From Streptomyces sp. AC558_RSS880 (GTDB lineage Bacteria > Actinomycetota > Actinomycetes > Streptomycetales > Streptomycetaceae): a stretch of DNA of 64,000 nt. The translations under genes and the position numbers were made by a program. Of this stretch, positions 17,212 to 25,694 are shown piece after piece; the first letter of the stretch is position 1; each line of letters begins with the position of its first letter. The DNA is taken from assembly GCF_019049255.1 (NCBI RefSeq), contig NZ_JAGMUJ010000084.1, positions 272,397 to 336,396 on the forward strand, given 5' to 3'. The notes beneath the pieces were generated by a model, which saw only the letters and a program-made list of their open reading frames with translations, was not told where the DNA came from and searched no databases.

Positions 17212-17685
17212 ATGGACGCTCGCATCAACCTCTTCGGCAACGCGCTCGCCGGCAAGGTGCTCAAGCACATCAACTCGGCGAACAAGGTGGTGCACGACTC
17301 GATCCTGCCGGTCACGACCCAGGAACTGGTGAAGATCCGCGCCAGCCAGATCAACGGCTGCGGCTTCTGCACCGACATGCACACCAAGGACGCCACCGCC
17401 GCGGGCGAGACCCAGCAGCGCCTCAACCTGGTCGCCACGTGGCGTGAGGCCAAGGTCTTCACCGAGGCCGAGCGCGCCGCCCTGGAGCTGGCCGAGCAGG
17501 GCACCCGCATCGCGGACGCCGCCGGTGGTGTCACGGACGAGGCCTGGGCGAACGCCGCGAAGCACTTCGACGAGGACGAGCTCGCCGCGCTGATCTCCCT
17601 GATCGCGATCATCAACGCCTACAACCGCGTCAACGTCATCATCCAGCAGCCCGCCGGTGACTACCAGCCCGGCCAGTTCGGCTGA
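17212..17685 (+). CDS. Carboxymuconolactone decarboxylase (AhpD-like) family protein
   Basis: The 157-residue helical protein has the redox motif CGFCTDMH (Cys-x2-Cys-x3-His, residues about 47-54) of AhpD-like alkylhydroperoxidases and CMD proteins, followed by LAEQGTRIAD and the C-terminal LIAIINAYNRVNV. It probably reduces peroxides or acts in a thiol relay. GGAGGA precedes ATG 17212. CMD genes are the commonest partners of ECF41 sigma factors, and a sigJ-type gene lies 2 kb upstream on the same strand. A cupin gene follows after 186 bases. Confidence 0.9.
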   Translation: MDARINLFGNALAGKVLKHINSANKVVHDSILPVTTQELVKIRASQINGCGFCTDMHTKDATAAGETQQRLNLVATWREAKVFTEAERAALELAEQGTRIADAAGGVTDEAWANAAKHFDEDELAALISLIAIINAYNRVNVIIQQPAGDYQPGQFG

Positions 17686-17871
17686 GGCACCCGCCTCATC
17701 CGCCGGGCTCGACGGTCACCCGTACCGCGCCGCCCCACATCGTTCACGCGTCGTCTCCCGGCCGGCGGCACCGCCGCGCACCGTGAGCGGTTCGTCGGGA
17801 GACCGGCCGTCGTCTTCGAACCGCTCGGCCGGTGAGAACAGCGGTCCCCGTACAAGAGAGGAATGACGAAC

Positions 17872-18363
17872 ATGTCGTACTACCCGGAGCAGGTCTACTG
17901 GGGAGACAGCGGCGAGGTCAGCGCGCGGTACCGCCCGGTCGGCACCCCGGCCGACATCGGCGAGAGCGGCACCGGCGGGGACGCCCTCCACTACCTGGCG
18001 ACCACGGCCACCACGCGGGGCGAGTTCGGCCTGTACCGGGTCGAGATGCGCCCGAAGGCGGGGGGTCCGAAGACCCACTTCCACAAGACCATCTCGGAGT
18101 CGTTCTACATCCTCGAGGGCACCGTCCGGCTCTTCGACGGCGAGCGGTGGGTCGACGCGGAGAAGGGTGACTTCCTGCACGTCCCGCAGGGCGGACTGCA
18201 CGCCTTCCGCAACGACTCGGACGCCCCGGCCGACATGCTGCTGCTGTTCACGCCGGGTGCGCCGCGCGAGGAGTACTTCGAGCAGGTGTCGCAGCTGGCC
18301 CACGCCTCCGAGGAGGAACGCGCCCGGTTCTTCGACAGGCACGACTCGTACTTCGTGGAGTGA
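17872..18363 (+). CDS. Cupin-domain protein
   Basis: The 163-residue protein has both cupin motifs: GPKTHFHKTISESFYILEG (motif 1, with two His and one Glu metal ligands) and GDFLHVPQGGLHAFRN (motif 2, with the last metal His). All four ligands are present, so it should bind a divalent metal. ATG 17872 is preferred over ATG 17863 because AGAGGA would touch the earlier codon. It may share the transcript of the CMD gene. Substrate unknown. Confidence 0.85.
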   Translation: MSYYPEQVYWGDSGEVSARYRPVGTPADIGESGTGGDALHYLATTATTRGEFGLYRVEMRPKAGGPKTHFHKTISESFYILEGTVRLFDGERWVDAEKGDFLHVPQGGLHAFRNDSDAPADMLLLFTPGAPREEYFEQVSQLAHASEEERARFFDRHDSYFVE

Positions 18364-18608
18364 CCGCGGCCCGCGGGGACGTCACGGGCGAGGGGCCCGT
18401 CCGGTCCCGGCTGATGCCGGGCCGACGAGGCCGAGGCCTGCACCGACCGCCTCGTCGAGCAGTGCCGGCGCATCCCGCTGAGCGCCAGGACAGCGGCGGC
18501 CGCCCCACCCACTGGATGGCGCCGGGTGTGCCGCACGACGGCTTCCCGCCGGACTCCCTGATGCGCAGCAAGGCCGTCGTCGGCGCGGTGTGAGCGCTGC
18601 GGACAGCC
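18364..18608. other. Gap with gene-like fragments but no supported gene
   Basis: The 245 bases between the cupin stop and the terminator contain short plus-strand segments of gene-like composition (for example THWMAPGVPHDGFPPDSLM, ending in TGA near 18593) that need frame changes to join. I could not assign a family. They look like another decayed gene. Confidence 0.3.
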
Positions 18609-18654
18609 GTCCGGCCCCCGTCCCCTCCGGCAGCGGAGGGGACGGGGGCCGGAC
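18609..18654. terminator. Very strong bidirectional terminator
   Basis: A perfect 21-bp stem (arms 18609-18629 and 18634-18654) with a GCAG tetraloop is followed by GTTTCC. It lies between convergent cupin genes and can serve both strands. It is the longest perfect hairpin I found in the window. Confidence 0.85.
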
Positions 18655-18679
18655 GTTTCCCGGGTGGGCGGGCGGCGGC

Positions 18680-19128
18680 TCAGCCGGTGGGCCGCGGGGT
18701 GCGCAGGTGGGACCGCCGCGCCAGTTCCCCCTCGTCGACCAGTTCGAGCATGGGCTTGCCCCGCGCGCACATCATGGTCACCACGAACCGGGTGCGCGCG
18801 TCGGTCAGCGCGTTGCCGTCCTGATAGGGGATGACGTCGCCGCAGGGCTCCCAGAACGTCCCGCCGGCCTCGACGACGCGCTCGGGCTGACCCTCGAGTT
18901 CGAAACGGACGGCGCCCTCGACGACGTAACCGAACGCCGGCCCGAGTGACGGTGGGGAGGGGTCCCGGAGTCGCCGGGCTCCCACTCGACCTCGATGGTC
19001 ATCGCCGACGCGCCCTCCGGGACGGTGATCGGCGAGGCGTCCTGGATCATCCGGGCCGCCTTCATCCAGCTCGCCCGCTCGCCGTGCCCGTCGGCCCCGT
19101 GCACGTGTCCTGCGCGATTGCCCGACAC
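18680..19128 (-). pseudogene. Cupin protein gene with a single-base frameshift
   Basis: From GTG 19128 (GAAAGG upstream) the frame reads ARMIQDASPITVPEGASAM and PGDSGTPPHRHSG, then homology jumps to the next frame: PAFGYVVEGAVRFELEG, continuing to VMCARGKPMLELVDEGELA and a stop at 18680. Restoring one C in the CCC run at about 18940-18943 rejoins a 150-residue cupin with motif 1 HRH intact. Either a recent mutation or a sequencing error. A similar single missing C occurs in the NmrA relic at about 20925. Confidence 0.75.
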
Positions 19129-19286
19129 TGTGCCACACCTTTCGTAGGTGTCCCGTGCCGGGGAGCGGGAACACCGCCCGCGCCCCACGACTGTTCCTCG
19201 GTGTTGACCGGGCGGGGTGCGCGTCTGTGACACGGGCGAGGGCGGAGCGGTGCGCGCGGGAGAGTCGTACAGATCACACTCTCTTA

Positions 19287-19309
19287 AATAGGAATCTGAG
19301 ATGCCAATT
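19287..19309. promoter_or_regulatory. NsrR-type operator at the flavohaemoglobin promoter
   Basis: Arms AATAGGAATCT and AGATGCCAATT flank a central G: two 11-base inverted repeats separated by one base. This is the architecture, and closely the sequence, of the NsrR sites at Streptomyces coelicolor hmpA genes as I recall them. A -10-like TAGCAT follows at 19313-19318, so bound NsrR would block the promoter. NsrR loses its iron-sulfur cluster with NO, so NO should induce hmp. No nsrR gene is in the window. Confidence 0.7.
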
Positions 19310-19370
19310 AACTAGCATGCCGTTGCGCGCGATCCACGAAGCACATCAGTGCCGATCAAGGAGCCAGAAG

Positions 19371-20573
19371 ATGCTCTCCACCCAGTCGATCCCGGTCGTC
19401 CGGGCCACGCTGCCCGCCGTCGGGGCCTCCCTCGGCAGCATCACCGAGCTGTTCTACCGCCGGATGTTCGAGGAGCGCCCGGATCTGCTGCGCAGCCTGT
19501 TCAACCGCGCGAACCAGGCCAACGGCGCCCAGCGCGAGGCCCTCGCCGGCGCCGTCGCGGCCTTCGCCACCACGCTGGTGGAGCGGCCCGGTGAACGTCC
19601 CGACGCCGTCCTCGGGCGCATCGCCCACAAGCACGCCTCGCTCGGCATCACGTCCGACCAGTACACGCTCGTGGGACGGCATCTGATGGGGGCCGTCGGC
19701 GAGGTCCTCGGGGACGCCGTGACCCCCGAGGTCGCGGCCGCCTGGGACGAGGTGTACTGGCTCATGGCCAACGCGCTGATCGCCATGGAGGCACGGCTGT
19801 ACGCCGGCGCGGGGGTCGAGAACGGCGCCGTCTGGCAGGACATGGAGATCGCCGAACGCACCGAGGAGTCGGTCGACGCGGCCTCCTTCGAGCTGCGCCG
19901 CCCCGACGGCGACCCCACCGGGCCGTTCACCCCCGGCCAGTACGTCAGTGTCTGGGTCGAGCTCCCCGACGGGGCGAAGCAGATACGCCAGTACAGCCTC
20001 TCCACCGCCCCCGGCCGCAAGACCTGGCGGATCACCGTGAAGCGCGAGCGCTCCGCCGACGGCCGGGCCCCCGAGGGAGAGGTGTCCTCCTGGCTCCACG
20101 CCCACGCCCGCCCGGGCGACATCGTGAAGGTCTCCCTGCCCTTCGGCGACCTCGTGCTCCCCGAGGGCGACAGCCCGCTGCTGCTCGCCTCCGCCGGCAT
20201 CGGCGTCACGCCCATGCTGTCGATGCTCGACCACCTGGCCGACACCTCGGCCGAGCGCCACGTCACCGTCCTGCACGCCGACCGCTCCCCCGCCCACCAC
20301 GCGCACCGTCTGGAGATGGAGGAACTCGTCGGCCGGCTTCCGAACGCCGCGCTGCACGTGTGGTACGAGACGCCCGGGGAGCCGGTGGCGCCCCACGTCC
20401 ACGAGGGCCTGGCCGACGTGACCCGGCTGTCGCTGCGGGAGGGCGTCAGCGCGTTCCTGTGCGGCCCGCTGCCCTTCATGCAGGCCGTCCGCGGTGACCT
20501 GCTCGCCCGGGGGATCGGCCCGAAGGACGTCCACTACGAGGTGTTCGGCCCCGACCTCTGGCTCAGCAAGTAG
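19371..20573 (+). CDS. hmp: Flavohaemoglobin (nitric oxide dioxygenase)
   Basis: The 400-residue protein has an N-terminal globin domain (proximal His in IAHKHASLGI, about residue 85; Phe/Tyr pair at the start of helix B in ELFYRRMFEE) and a C-terminal ferredoxin-reductase domain: FAD-binding RQYSLS, NAD-binding GIGVTPMLSML and CGPLPFMQAV, ending in YEVFGPDLWL. It converts NO plus O2 to nitrate using NADPH. ATG 19371 has AAGGAG eight bases upstream. An NsrR-type operator is upstream and a terminator downstream, so it forms a single-gene unit. Confidence 0.95.
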   Translation: MLSTQSIPVVRATLPAVGASLGSITELFYRRMFEERPDLLRSLFNRANQANGAQREALAGAVAAFATTLVERPGERPDAVLGRIAHKHASLGITSDQYTLVGRHLMGAVGEVLGDAVTPEVAAAWDEVYWLMANALIAMEARLYAGAGVENGAVWQDMEIAERTEESVDAASFELRRPDGDPTGPFTPGQYVSVWVELPDGAKQIRQYSLSTAPGRKTWRITVKRERSADGRAPEGEVSSWLHAHARPGDIVKVSLPFGDLVLPEGDSPLLLASAGIGVTPMLSMLDHLADTSAERHVTVLHADRSPAHHAHRLEMEELVGRLPNAALHVWYETPGEPVAPHVHEGLADVTRLSLREGVSAFLCGPLPFMQAVRGDLLARGIGPKDVHYEVFGPDLWLSK

Positions 20574-20583
20574 TACCGGACAG

Positions 20584-20614
20584 GAGGCGGACCGCCACTC
20601 GGGCGGTCCGCCTC
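20584..20614. terminator. Terminator after hmp
   Basis: GAGGCGGACCGCC pairs with GGCGGTCCGCCTC (13-bp stem) around a 5-base loop, 11 bases after the hmp stop codon. Confidence 0.8.
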
Positions 20615-20744
20615 TCGTCGTCACGTTCACGCGCTCCGTTTCACGCGCTCCGTCCTGCCGACCGCAACAGTGGCACTGACATGTTGCCGGACAAGCCGTG
20701 AACACCATGTCGCTCCTTCGTGGACCTTCGTGGAAGGGCACGTC

Positions 20745-21222
20745 ATGGAGATCGCAGTCTTCGGCGGTACCGGCCTGATCGGGTCGAAGGTCGTCGAGAA
20801 GCTGAACGCCTCCGGTCACGAAGCGGTGCCGCACGCGCGGTCGACCGGGGTGGACGTGCTCACCGGTGAAGGGCTGGAGAAGGCGGTCGAGGGCGCCGAG
20901 GTGATCGTCGACCTGACGAACTCCCCACCTTCGACGAGGCCTCGCCCGCTTTCTTCCGGACCTCGATGGAGAAGCTCCTGGCCACCGGACCGGTCCCGTA
21001 CTCCATCGTGCGTGCCACCCGGTTCATGGAGTTCGTGGACGCGATCCTGTCCTGGACCACCGAAGGGGACACCATCCGTCTGCCCGGCACCCCGTCGTCA
21101 GGGACGACGACGCGGGAATGTTCGGTGTCGTCCGCGGGAACGTCCTCACCGGCAAGGAGGACGCCCGTCTCGCCCCCACCCGTTACACCGACTGGACGGC
21201 CGCCCACCGGGGCACGCGCTGA
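20745..21222 (+). pseudogene. NAD(P)-binding NmrA/SDR-like protein, broken by two internal deletions
   Basis: The frame opens with EIAVFGGTGLIGSKVVEKLN (Rossmann motif) and runs to IVDLTNSP. A missing C then shifts it to FDEASPAFFRTS, which joins directly to TGPVPYSIVRATRFMEFVDA, skipping about 35 residues usually present. After IRLPGTP a second jump skips about 60 residues and lands on AGMFGVVRGNVLTG and LAPTRYTDW, the normal C-terminus. So both ends and the middle survive but two blocks are gone. GGAAGG precedes the start. The active protein would be about 250 residues; 160 codons remain. Confidence 0.8.
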
Positions 21223-21315
21223 CCACACGGTCCCGGGCCGTTCCGTCCGCGCCACAACGGTGCCGATGCCGTCGGCGATATGATGTGGTGGGAAGGTTGA
21301 GGACGAGGGGAACAC

Positions 21316-21852
21316 ATGGTCTCTGGAACCCACGCGGCGCACAACATCGAGGTCACCGCTGAGAGCCTCCAGGAGGACCTGGCCCGCCTGGAGTTGCAGA
21401 AGCAGGCCCTGGAGAGAGAACTGGCCGCCGTCGTGGCACACCTGGGCTCCGTCCAGCGGGCCCTCGGCGCCCTCCAGGTCCTGATGCGCGAACCCGCCCC
21501 GGCGGCCCCGGCCCGAGCCGGCGCGGCGGAGCCGCGGCAGGCGCCGGCACCCAGGGCGGACGTGCCCTCCGTGGACGTCACGGCGAAGACCCCGGCGCAG
21601 GTCCGCCGCACCTCCGGTCCCTCCGCCGACGCGGACGGGCAGAAGAAGTACGGCCGGCTCACCGAGCAGATCCTCGACTACTTCGCCACGGTGGGAGACG
21701 TGGACGTACGGGCCCGCGACGTGGCGGCGGCCCTCGGCCGGGACACCGACAGCGGAACCATCAACGCGGTCCGCAGCACCCTCGACCGCCTCGTCGGCAC
21801 GTCCCGCATCCGGCGCAGCGGCCGGGGCCTGTACCGGGCCAAGCGCCCCTGA
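21316..21852 (+). CDS. Conserved hypothetical protein: N-terminal coiled coil, C-terminal winged-helix-like domain
   Basis: The 178-residue product has a strong heptad region at residues 14-55 (SLQEDLARLELQKQALEREL), a Pro/Ala-rich linker, and a C-terminal segment LTEQILDYFATVGDVDVRARD-like to SRIRRSGRGLYRAKRP, the layout of a small winged helix (helix, helix, wing with GRGLYR). Likely a nucleoid-associated or regulatory DNA-binding protein that dimerises through the coiled coil; function unknown. GAGGGG precedes ATG 21316. A terminator follows. Confidence 0.75.
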   Translation: MVSGTHAAHNIEVTAESLQEDLARLELQKQALERELAAVVAHLGSVQRALGALQVLMREPAPAAPARAGAAEPRQAPAPRADVPSVDVTAKTPAQVRRTSGPSADADGQKKYGRLTEQILDYFATVGDVDVRARDVAAALGRDTDSGTINAVRSTLDRLVGTSRIRRSGRGLYRAKRP

Positions 21853-21901
21853 TGCCTCTCCCCGCGGTTCCGGGCGCAGCCTGACGAGGTTCAGGACAGG
21901 G

Positions 21902-21925
21902 GCCCGGAACCACCCTGTTCCGGGC
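21902..21925. terminator. Hairpin after the coiled-coil gene
   Basis: GCCCGGAAC and GTTCCGGGC form a 9-bp stem with a 6-base loop (CACCCT), 50 bases after the stop codon. Confidence 0.6.
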
Positions 21926-22003
21926 GCTCTTCACGGGGATCGTGTCGCGGGGTCCCCGGAACGTTGTGGTCAACGTAGCAAAGCCTTTCTCCACAACATA
22001 TGA

Positions 22004-22591
22004 GGGCAAGCGTCACAGTGTGTCGAGCACCTCGACCCGCCGGACCTCGTGCCGCTCGGGCGCTCGCACGGCGGGTTCACCGCCCGGTGGTACGCCCTCG
22101 AACACGCCGGGCGTGTCTCGGCCCTGGTGCTGTACGACACCTCGCCGGTGGCGGACGCCGCCTTCTGGTCGGCCGCGGTCGCCCGCATGGAGCGTTTCGT
22201 GCAGCGGCACATCGCCGGGCACCCCGAGACGGCCGGCTGCACGACCGCGCCGAACCGGGGCGGGGGGTCTCCCTTCGACGTCCGCGATCCGCTGTCCTCC
22301 CGCACCGCTCCCCCACTGGTGCCGGTCGGTGCGGACGACTTCGTCCGCGGGCCGCACCGGGCGCGGACGCTCCATGACGGCATCCCCGGCGCACGGTTGG
22401 TGATCCTCGATGAGGCGGACCACTTGGCGCGTCCGGGGCGCCCTGGGCGCCTAGGGCGCCCGGGGGGATTCCACGCCGCGGTGGCCGGGTTCCTGGTGCC
22501 CGGCGGGCGACCGGCGGTGCACTACGATGCCCCCGGTACCGCCCCGGCCGCCGGTGACTTCTCCGACTTCCGGACAGCAAAGGCAAGTTGA
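22004..22591 (+). pseudogene. Alpha/beta hydrolase lacking its N-terminus
   Basis: The frame is open from 22004 and becomes homologous at VEHLDPPDLVPLGRSHGGF, where GRSHG is the nucleophile elbow (G-x-S-x-G). It continues with ALEHAGRVSALVLYDTSP and ends with GARLVILDEADHL (catalytic His region) and FHAAVAGFL. The usual first 90 residues (oxyanion strand) are missing and only a GTG at 22049 could start it. Just after the His a short G+C repeat (GGGCGCC units, 22437-22460) has expanded. Most likely a truncated, inactive gene. Confidence 0.7.
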
Positions 22592-22640
22592 GCCGATCCG
22601 GAGCCGCGGGCGTCCTCCGATTCCCCCACCATCAAGAAAG

Positions 22641-23864
22641 ATGCGGATGCGGATCAAAGACGTGAGTCTGGTGCTCGCCGGCTCCACCCTGATCGTCACT
22701 CTGGGGGCCTCTCCGGCCCTCGCGGACAGTTCCTCCCTGCCCGCCCCCGACCTCACCGCCGTGCGCACCGTGCACGACACGGCCCTCTCGCAGGGCGCTC
22801 CGGGAGCGCTCACCCGGATCGACGAGGGCTTCACCACCTATCGCGTCGCCACCGGGGAGGCCGACACCGGCGCCCACACGGCGATGGACACCGGCCGCCG
22901 GTTCCGCGTGGGCAGCGTCAGCAAGACCTTCACCGCGGTGGTGCTGCTGCAACTCGCCGCCGAGGGACGCGTCGACCTCGACGCCCCGGCCAACCACTAC
23001 CTGCCCGAACCGCTGCCCGACGACCGCATCACCGTGCGGCACCTGCTCAGCCACCGCAGCGGCCTGTACGACTACACCAACGACATGTTCTACAACACCG
23101 TCCCGGGTTTCGAGGCGGTCCGGAACAAGGTCTTCAGCTACCAGGAGCTCATCGACCTGTCCACCGCGCGCCCCCTGAACAACACGCCGGGCGCCGCCTA
23201 CAGTTACTCCAACACCAACTTCGTGGTGCTGGGGCAGATGATCGAGCACCTCACCGGCACCCCGGTCGCCACCCAGTACCAGCGGCGCATCTTCGCTCCC
23301 CTGCGGCTGCGGAACACCTCGTACGTCCATCCGCGGACGACCCTCTCCGGCTCCTACGCCCGCGGGTACCTCCGCCAGGACGACACCACGCTGCCGCTGG
23401 TCGACTCCACCGAGCAGACCGTCTCCTGGGCCCAGTCCGCGGGCGCGGTCATCTCCAATGGGAAGGACCTCAACCGCTTCTTCTCCGCGCTGCTGTCCGG
23501 CAGGCTCCTGCCCGCCGAGCAGCTGGAGGAGATGACCACCATGGTCCCGGTCACCGCGGACGGAAAGCAGTCCTACGGACTGGGCCTCAGGGCACGGAAG
23601 CTCTCCTGCGGCACCACCGTCTACGGCCACACCGGAACCGTCCAGGGCTACTACACCTACGCCTTCACCACCAGTGACGGCGCCCGCAGCATGACCTCCC
23701 TGGCGAACACCTCCAACAACGGAACCGTGAACGCCACCCTCGGCGCCACGCTGGACGCCTCCTTCTGCGGCTCCGGTACGGCCGCCGCCACGTCCAAGTT
23801 CAAGTCCACCGCCCCGCCCCGCGGTTACACCGAGGACATCGCTCCCCAGGTCACCCGCGACTGA
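22641..23864 (+). CDS. Secreted serine hydrolase, beta-lactamase / D-Ala-D-Ala carboxypeptidase (S12) family
   Basis: The 407-residue protein has a signal peptide (VLAGSTLIVTLGASPALA), then the three S12 motifs: SVSK (S-x-x-K, in RVGSVSKTFTAVVLL), YSN (Y-x-N, in YSYSNTNFVVLG) and HTG (in YGHTGTVQGY). It should act on peptidoglycan stem peptides or D-amino-acid esters outside the membrane. All catalytic residues are intact. ATG 22641 is taken; a second ATG two codons later has slightly better spacing from AGAAAG. A strong terminator follows. Confidence 0.92.
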   Translation: MRMRIKDVSLVLAGSTLIVTLGASPALADSSSLPAPDLTAVRTVHDTALSQGAPGALTRIDEGFTTYRVATGEADTGAHTAMDTGRRFRVGSVSKTFTAVVLLQLAAEGRVDLDAPANHYLPEPLPDDRITVRHLLSHRSGLYDYTNDMFYNTVPGFEAVRNKVFSYQELIDLSTARPLNNTPGAAYSYSNTNFVVLGQMIEHLTGTPVATQYQRRIFAPLRLRNTSYVHPRTTLSGSYARGYLRQDDTTLPLVDSTEQTVSWAQSAGAVISNGKDLNRFFSALLSGRLLPAEQLEEMTTMVPVTADGKQSYGLGLRARKLSCGTTVYGHTGTVQGYYTYAFTTSDGARSMTSLANTSNNGTVNATLGATLDASFCGSGTAAATSKFKSTAPPRGYTEDIAPQVTRD

Positions 23865-23884
23865 CCCGGCCGCCGGCACCCGCA

Positions 23885-23924
23885 CCCGTGCCCCGGCCGG
23901 ACAACCGTCCGGCCGGGGCACGGG
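23885..23924. terminator. Bidirectional terminator between convergent genes
   Basis: CCCGTGCCCCGGCCGGAC pairs with GTCCGGCCGGGGCACGGG: an 18-bp perfect stem with an AACC loop, between the serine hydrolase and the convergent haemerythrin relic. Confidence 0.85.
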
Positions 23925-23930
23925 CCCGTC

Positions 23931-24302
23931 TCAGCCCGCCGGCTGTTCCACGCGCGAACCGACGCGGGCGCGCACCGCCTCGACCGCCTCCCACTGCTCG
24001 GTGGACAGGACCGCCGGCGCGGCCGGGAAGACACCGTCCTGCTCCTTGAGGATGTGCCCGCGCAGCAGATCGAGCGCCCCCATCAGCCGGTCCGGTCAGG
24101 TGACGTCCCGCGGGGTGCCGGCCGCGGCCTCCTCCAGCACGGCCTCGATGCGACGGTGCTCCGCCTCGAGCGCGGCCGTCCGGTCGGTGTCGCCGGCGCG
24201 GTGGGCGTCCCGGACGTGGCCGATCAGATCCACCACCGCGTCGTGCTCGCGGGTGAGGTCGTCGATCGCCGTCAGGGACTGGCAGCCGCAGTATTCGCAC
24301 AT
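23931..24302 (-). pseudogene. Haemerythrin-like protein with in-frame stop and internal deletion
   Basis: From ATG 24302 the frame reads MCEYCGCQSLTAIDDLTREH (His ligand) and LIGHVRDAHRAGD, then AALEAEHRRIEAVLEEAAA. A block of about 30-35 residues that normally carries the H-x-x-x-E ligands between these parts is absent. At 24098-24096 an in-frame TGA stands where TGG is expected; beyond it the same frame continues with PDRLMGALDLLRGHILKEQD and ends at 23931. Two independent lesions mean the diiron site cannot form. It lies 26 bases after narK, the place where intact haemerythrins occur in related nar loci. Confidence 0.8.
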
Positions 24303-24328
24303 GGCGTGACGCCTCGGGGATGTGACGG

Positions 24329-25576
24329 TCAGTTCGGCCGGCCGGCGGGGACGCGAGCGGTGACCCCGCTGCGTACGCCGGTCGCGGTGTGGGCCAGGGC
24401 CGCCGCGGCCACCAGGGCCAGCAGTACCAGGCCCACGGCGTAGGAGCCGTACGCGCCGTACAGGGCGCCCATGACCAGCGGCGGCAGGAAGCCGCCGAGG
24501 CCGCCGGCCGCACCGACGACACCGGTGACCGAGCCGACCTTGTTCGCCGGGGCCAGCAGCGCCACGAGGGCGAAGACGGCGCCGCTTCCGGCGCCGAGCG
24601 CCGCGGCCAGGGAGAGGAACGCGACGGTGCCGACGGGTGCCAGGGCGGGGGTGAACGACTGGGCGAGCGCTCCGGCGACCACGAGGGCCAGCGAACCGGC
24701 GAGCACCCGTACCGGGCCGATACGGTCCGACAGCCAGCCGCCGACCGGCCGCATGGCCACGGCCAGCAGCACGAACCCCGCCATCCGGTTGGCCGCGTCC
24801 GCCTGGGTGAGGCCGTAACCGGTCTTCAGGTAGGTGGGCAGGTAGACCGAGAAGGCGACGTAGCCGCCGAAGGCCACCGCGTACAGGGCGGACGCCTGCC
24901 AGGTGATGCCCAGCCTGAAGGTCGCGGCCGGACGGGGCGCCGGCGGCCCGGCCGGCACGGTGCGCCCGGGGGCGTCGCGCAGCAGCAGGGCGGCGGCCAC
25001 CGCGTACCCGGCCAGCGCCGCGGCGGTGATCAGGAACGGGTTGGCCATCCCGTACGCGTCGACCAGCTTGACCGTGGTGAGGGCGCTGATCGCGGTGCCG
25101 CCCATGCCGGCGCCGAAGACGCCGATGGCCAGGCCGCGGCGTTCGGGCGGGAACCACGCGCTGACGAACGGCACGCCGACGGCGAAGGAGGTGCCGCCGA
25201 TGCCGAGGAAGAGGCCGCCGGCCAGCAGCGCGGCGAGCGAGGAGTGCCCGGCCAGGCCGAGGTAGAGCACGGGCACGATGGTGGCCGCCGAGACCAGCGG
25301 GAACATCACCCGTCCGCCGAACCGGTCGGTGAGCGCGCCGACCGGGACGCGGCCCAGGGAGCCCACCACGACGGGAACCGCCACCAGCAGCGACTGCTCG
25401 AACGACGACAGGCCCAAGGAGTCCTTCAGCCGGGGGGCGAGGGGGCTGAGCAGTGCCCAGGCCCAGAAGTTGAGGGCGAACCCGGTCGTGGCCAGGGCCA
25501 GCATCAGCCAGGCCCGGCCGGTCACGGCCGCACCGGGTTCCGGTGCTCGATTCGACTTGCTCGACGGCTGGAGCAT
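24329..25576 (-). CDS. narK: Nitrate/nitrite transporter, NarK family (MFS)
   Basis: The 415-residue protein has 12 membrane segments and NarK-type features: helix 1 FALNFWAWALLSPLAPRLKD, motif A GALTDRFGGR, the first nitrate signature around FGAGMGGTAISAL and the second around GAAGGLGGFLPPLVMG. It should import nitrate and/or export nitrite for the membrane nitrate reductase encoded divergently. ATG 25576 has GGGAGGA nine bases upstream. The region between it and narG (750 bases) holds relics of two genes. Confidence 0.92.
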   Translation of the reverse strand: MLQPSSKSNRAPEPGAAVTGRAWLMLALATTGFALNFWAWALLSPLAPRLKDSLGLSSFEQSLLVAVPVVVGSLGRVPVGALTDRFGGRVMFPLVSAATIVPVLYLGLAGHSSLAALLAGGLFLGIGGTSFAVGVPFVSAWFPPERRGLAIGVFGAGMGGTAISALTTVKLVDAYGMANPFLITAAALAGYAVAAALLLRDAPGRTVPAGPPAPRPAATFRLGITWQASALYAVAFGGYVAFSVYLPTYLKTGYGLTQADAANRMAGFVLLAVAMRPVGGWLSDRIGPVRVLAGSLALVVAGALAQSFTPALAPVGTVAFLSLAAALGAGSGAVFALVALLAPANKVGSVTGVVGAAGGLGGFLPPLVMGALYGAYGSYAVGLVLLALVAAAALAHTATGVRSGVTARVPAGRPN

Positions 25577-25694
25577 GCCGCCCGTCCTCCCTGTTCGCGG
25601 TGCGGCCCGGATCAGTCGGCGCCGCGGGTACCAGGCTGTGTCCCGGCGTCCCGCAGTCACTGTCCGCAGCGGGAGGCGGTGGGCGAGTGGGCCG

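Noticed and set aside
22430..22465. GGGCGCC repeats in the hydrolase relic as a terminator or recombination site
   Set aside because: They are in frame, irregular and occur within coding remains; slippage expansion is the simpler explanation.
24096..24098. Selenocysteine or readthrough at the TGA in the haemerythrin gene
   Set aside because: The expected residue is Trp, no SECIS-like hairpin follows, and a ligand-bearing block is missing as well, so decay explains it better.
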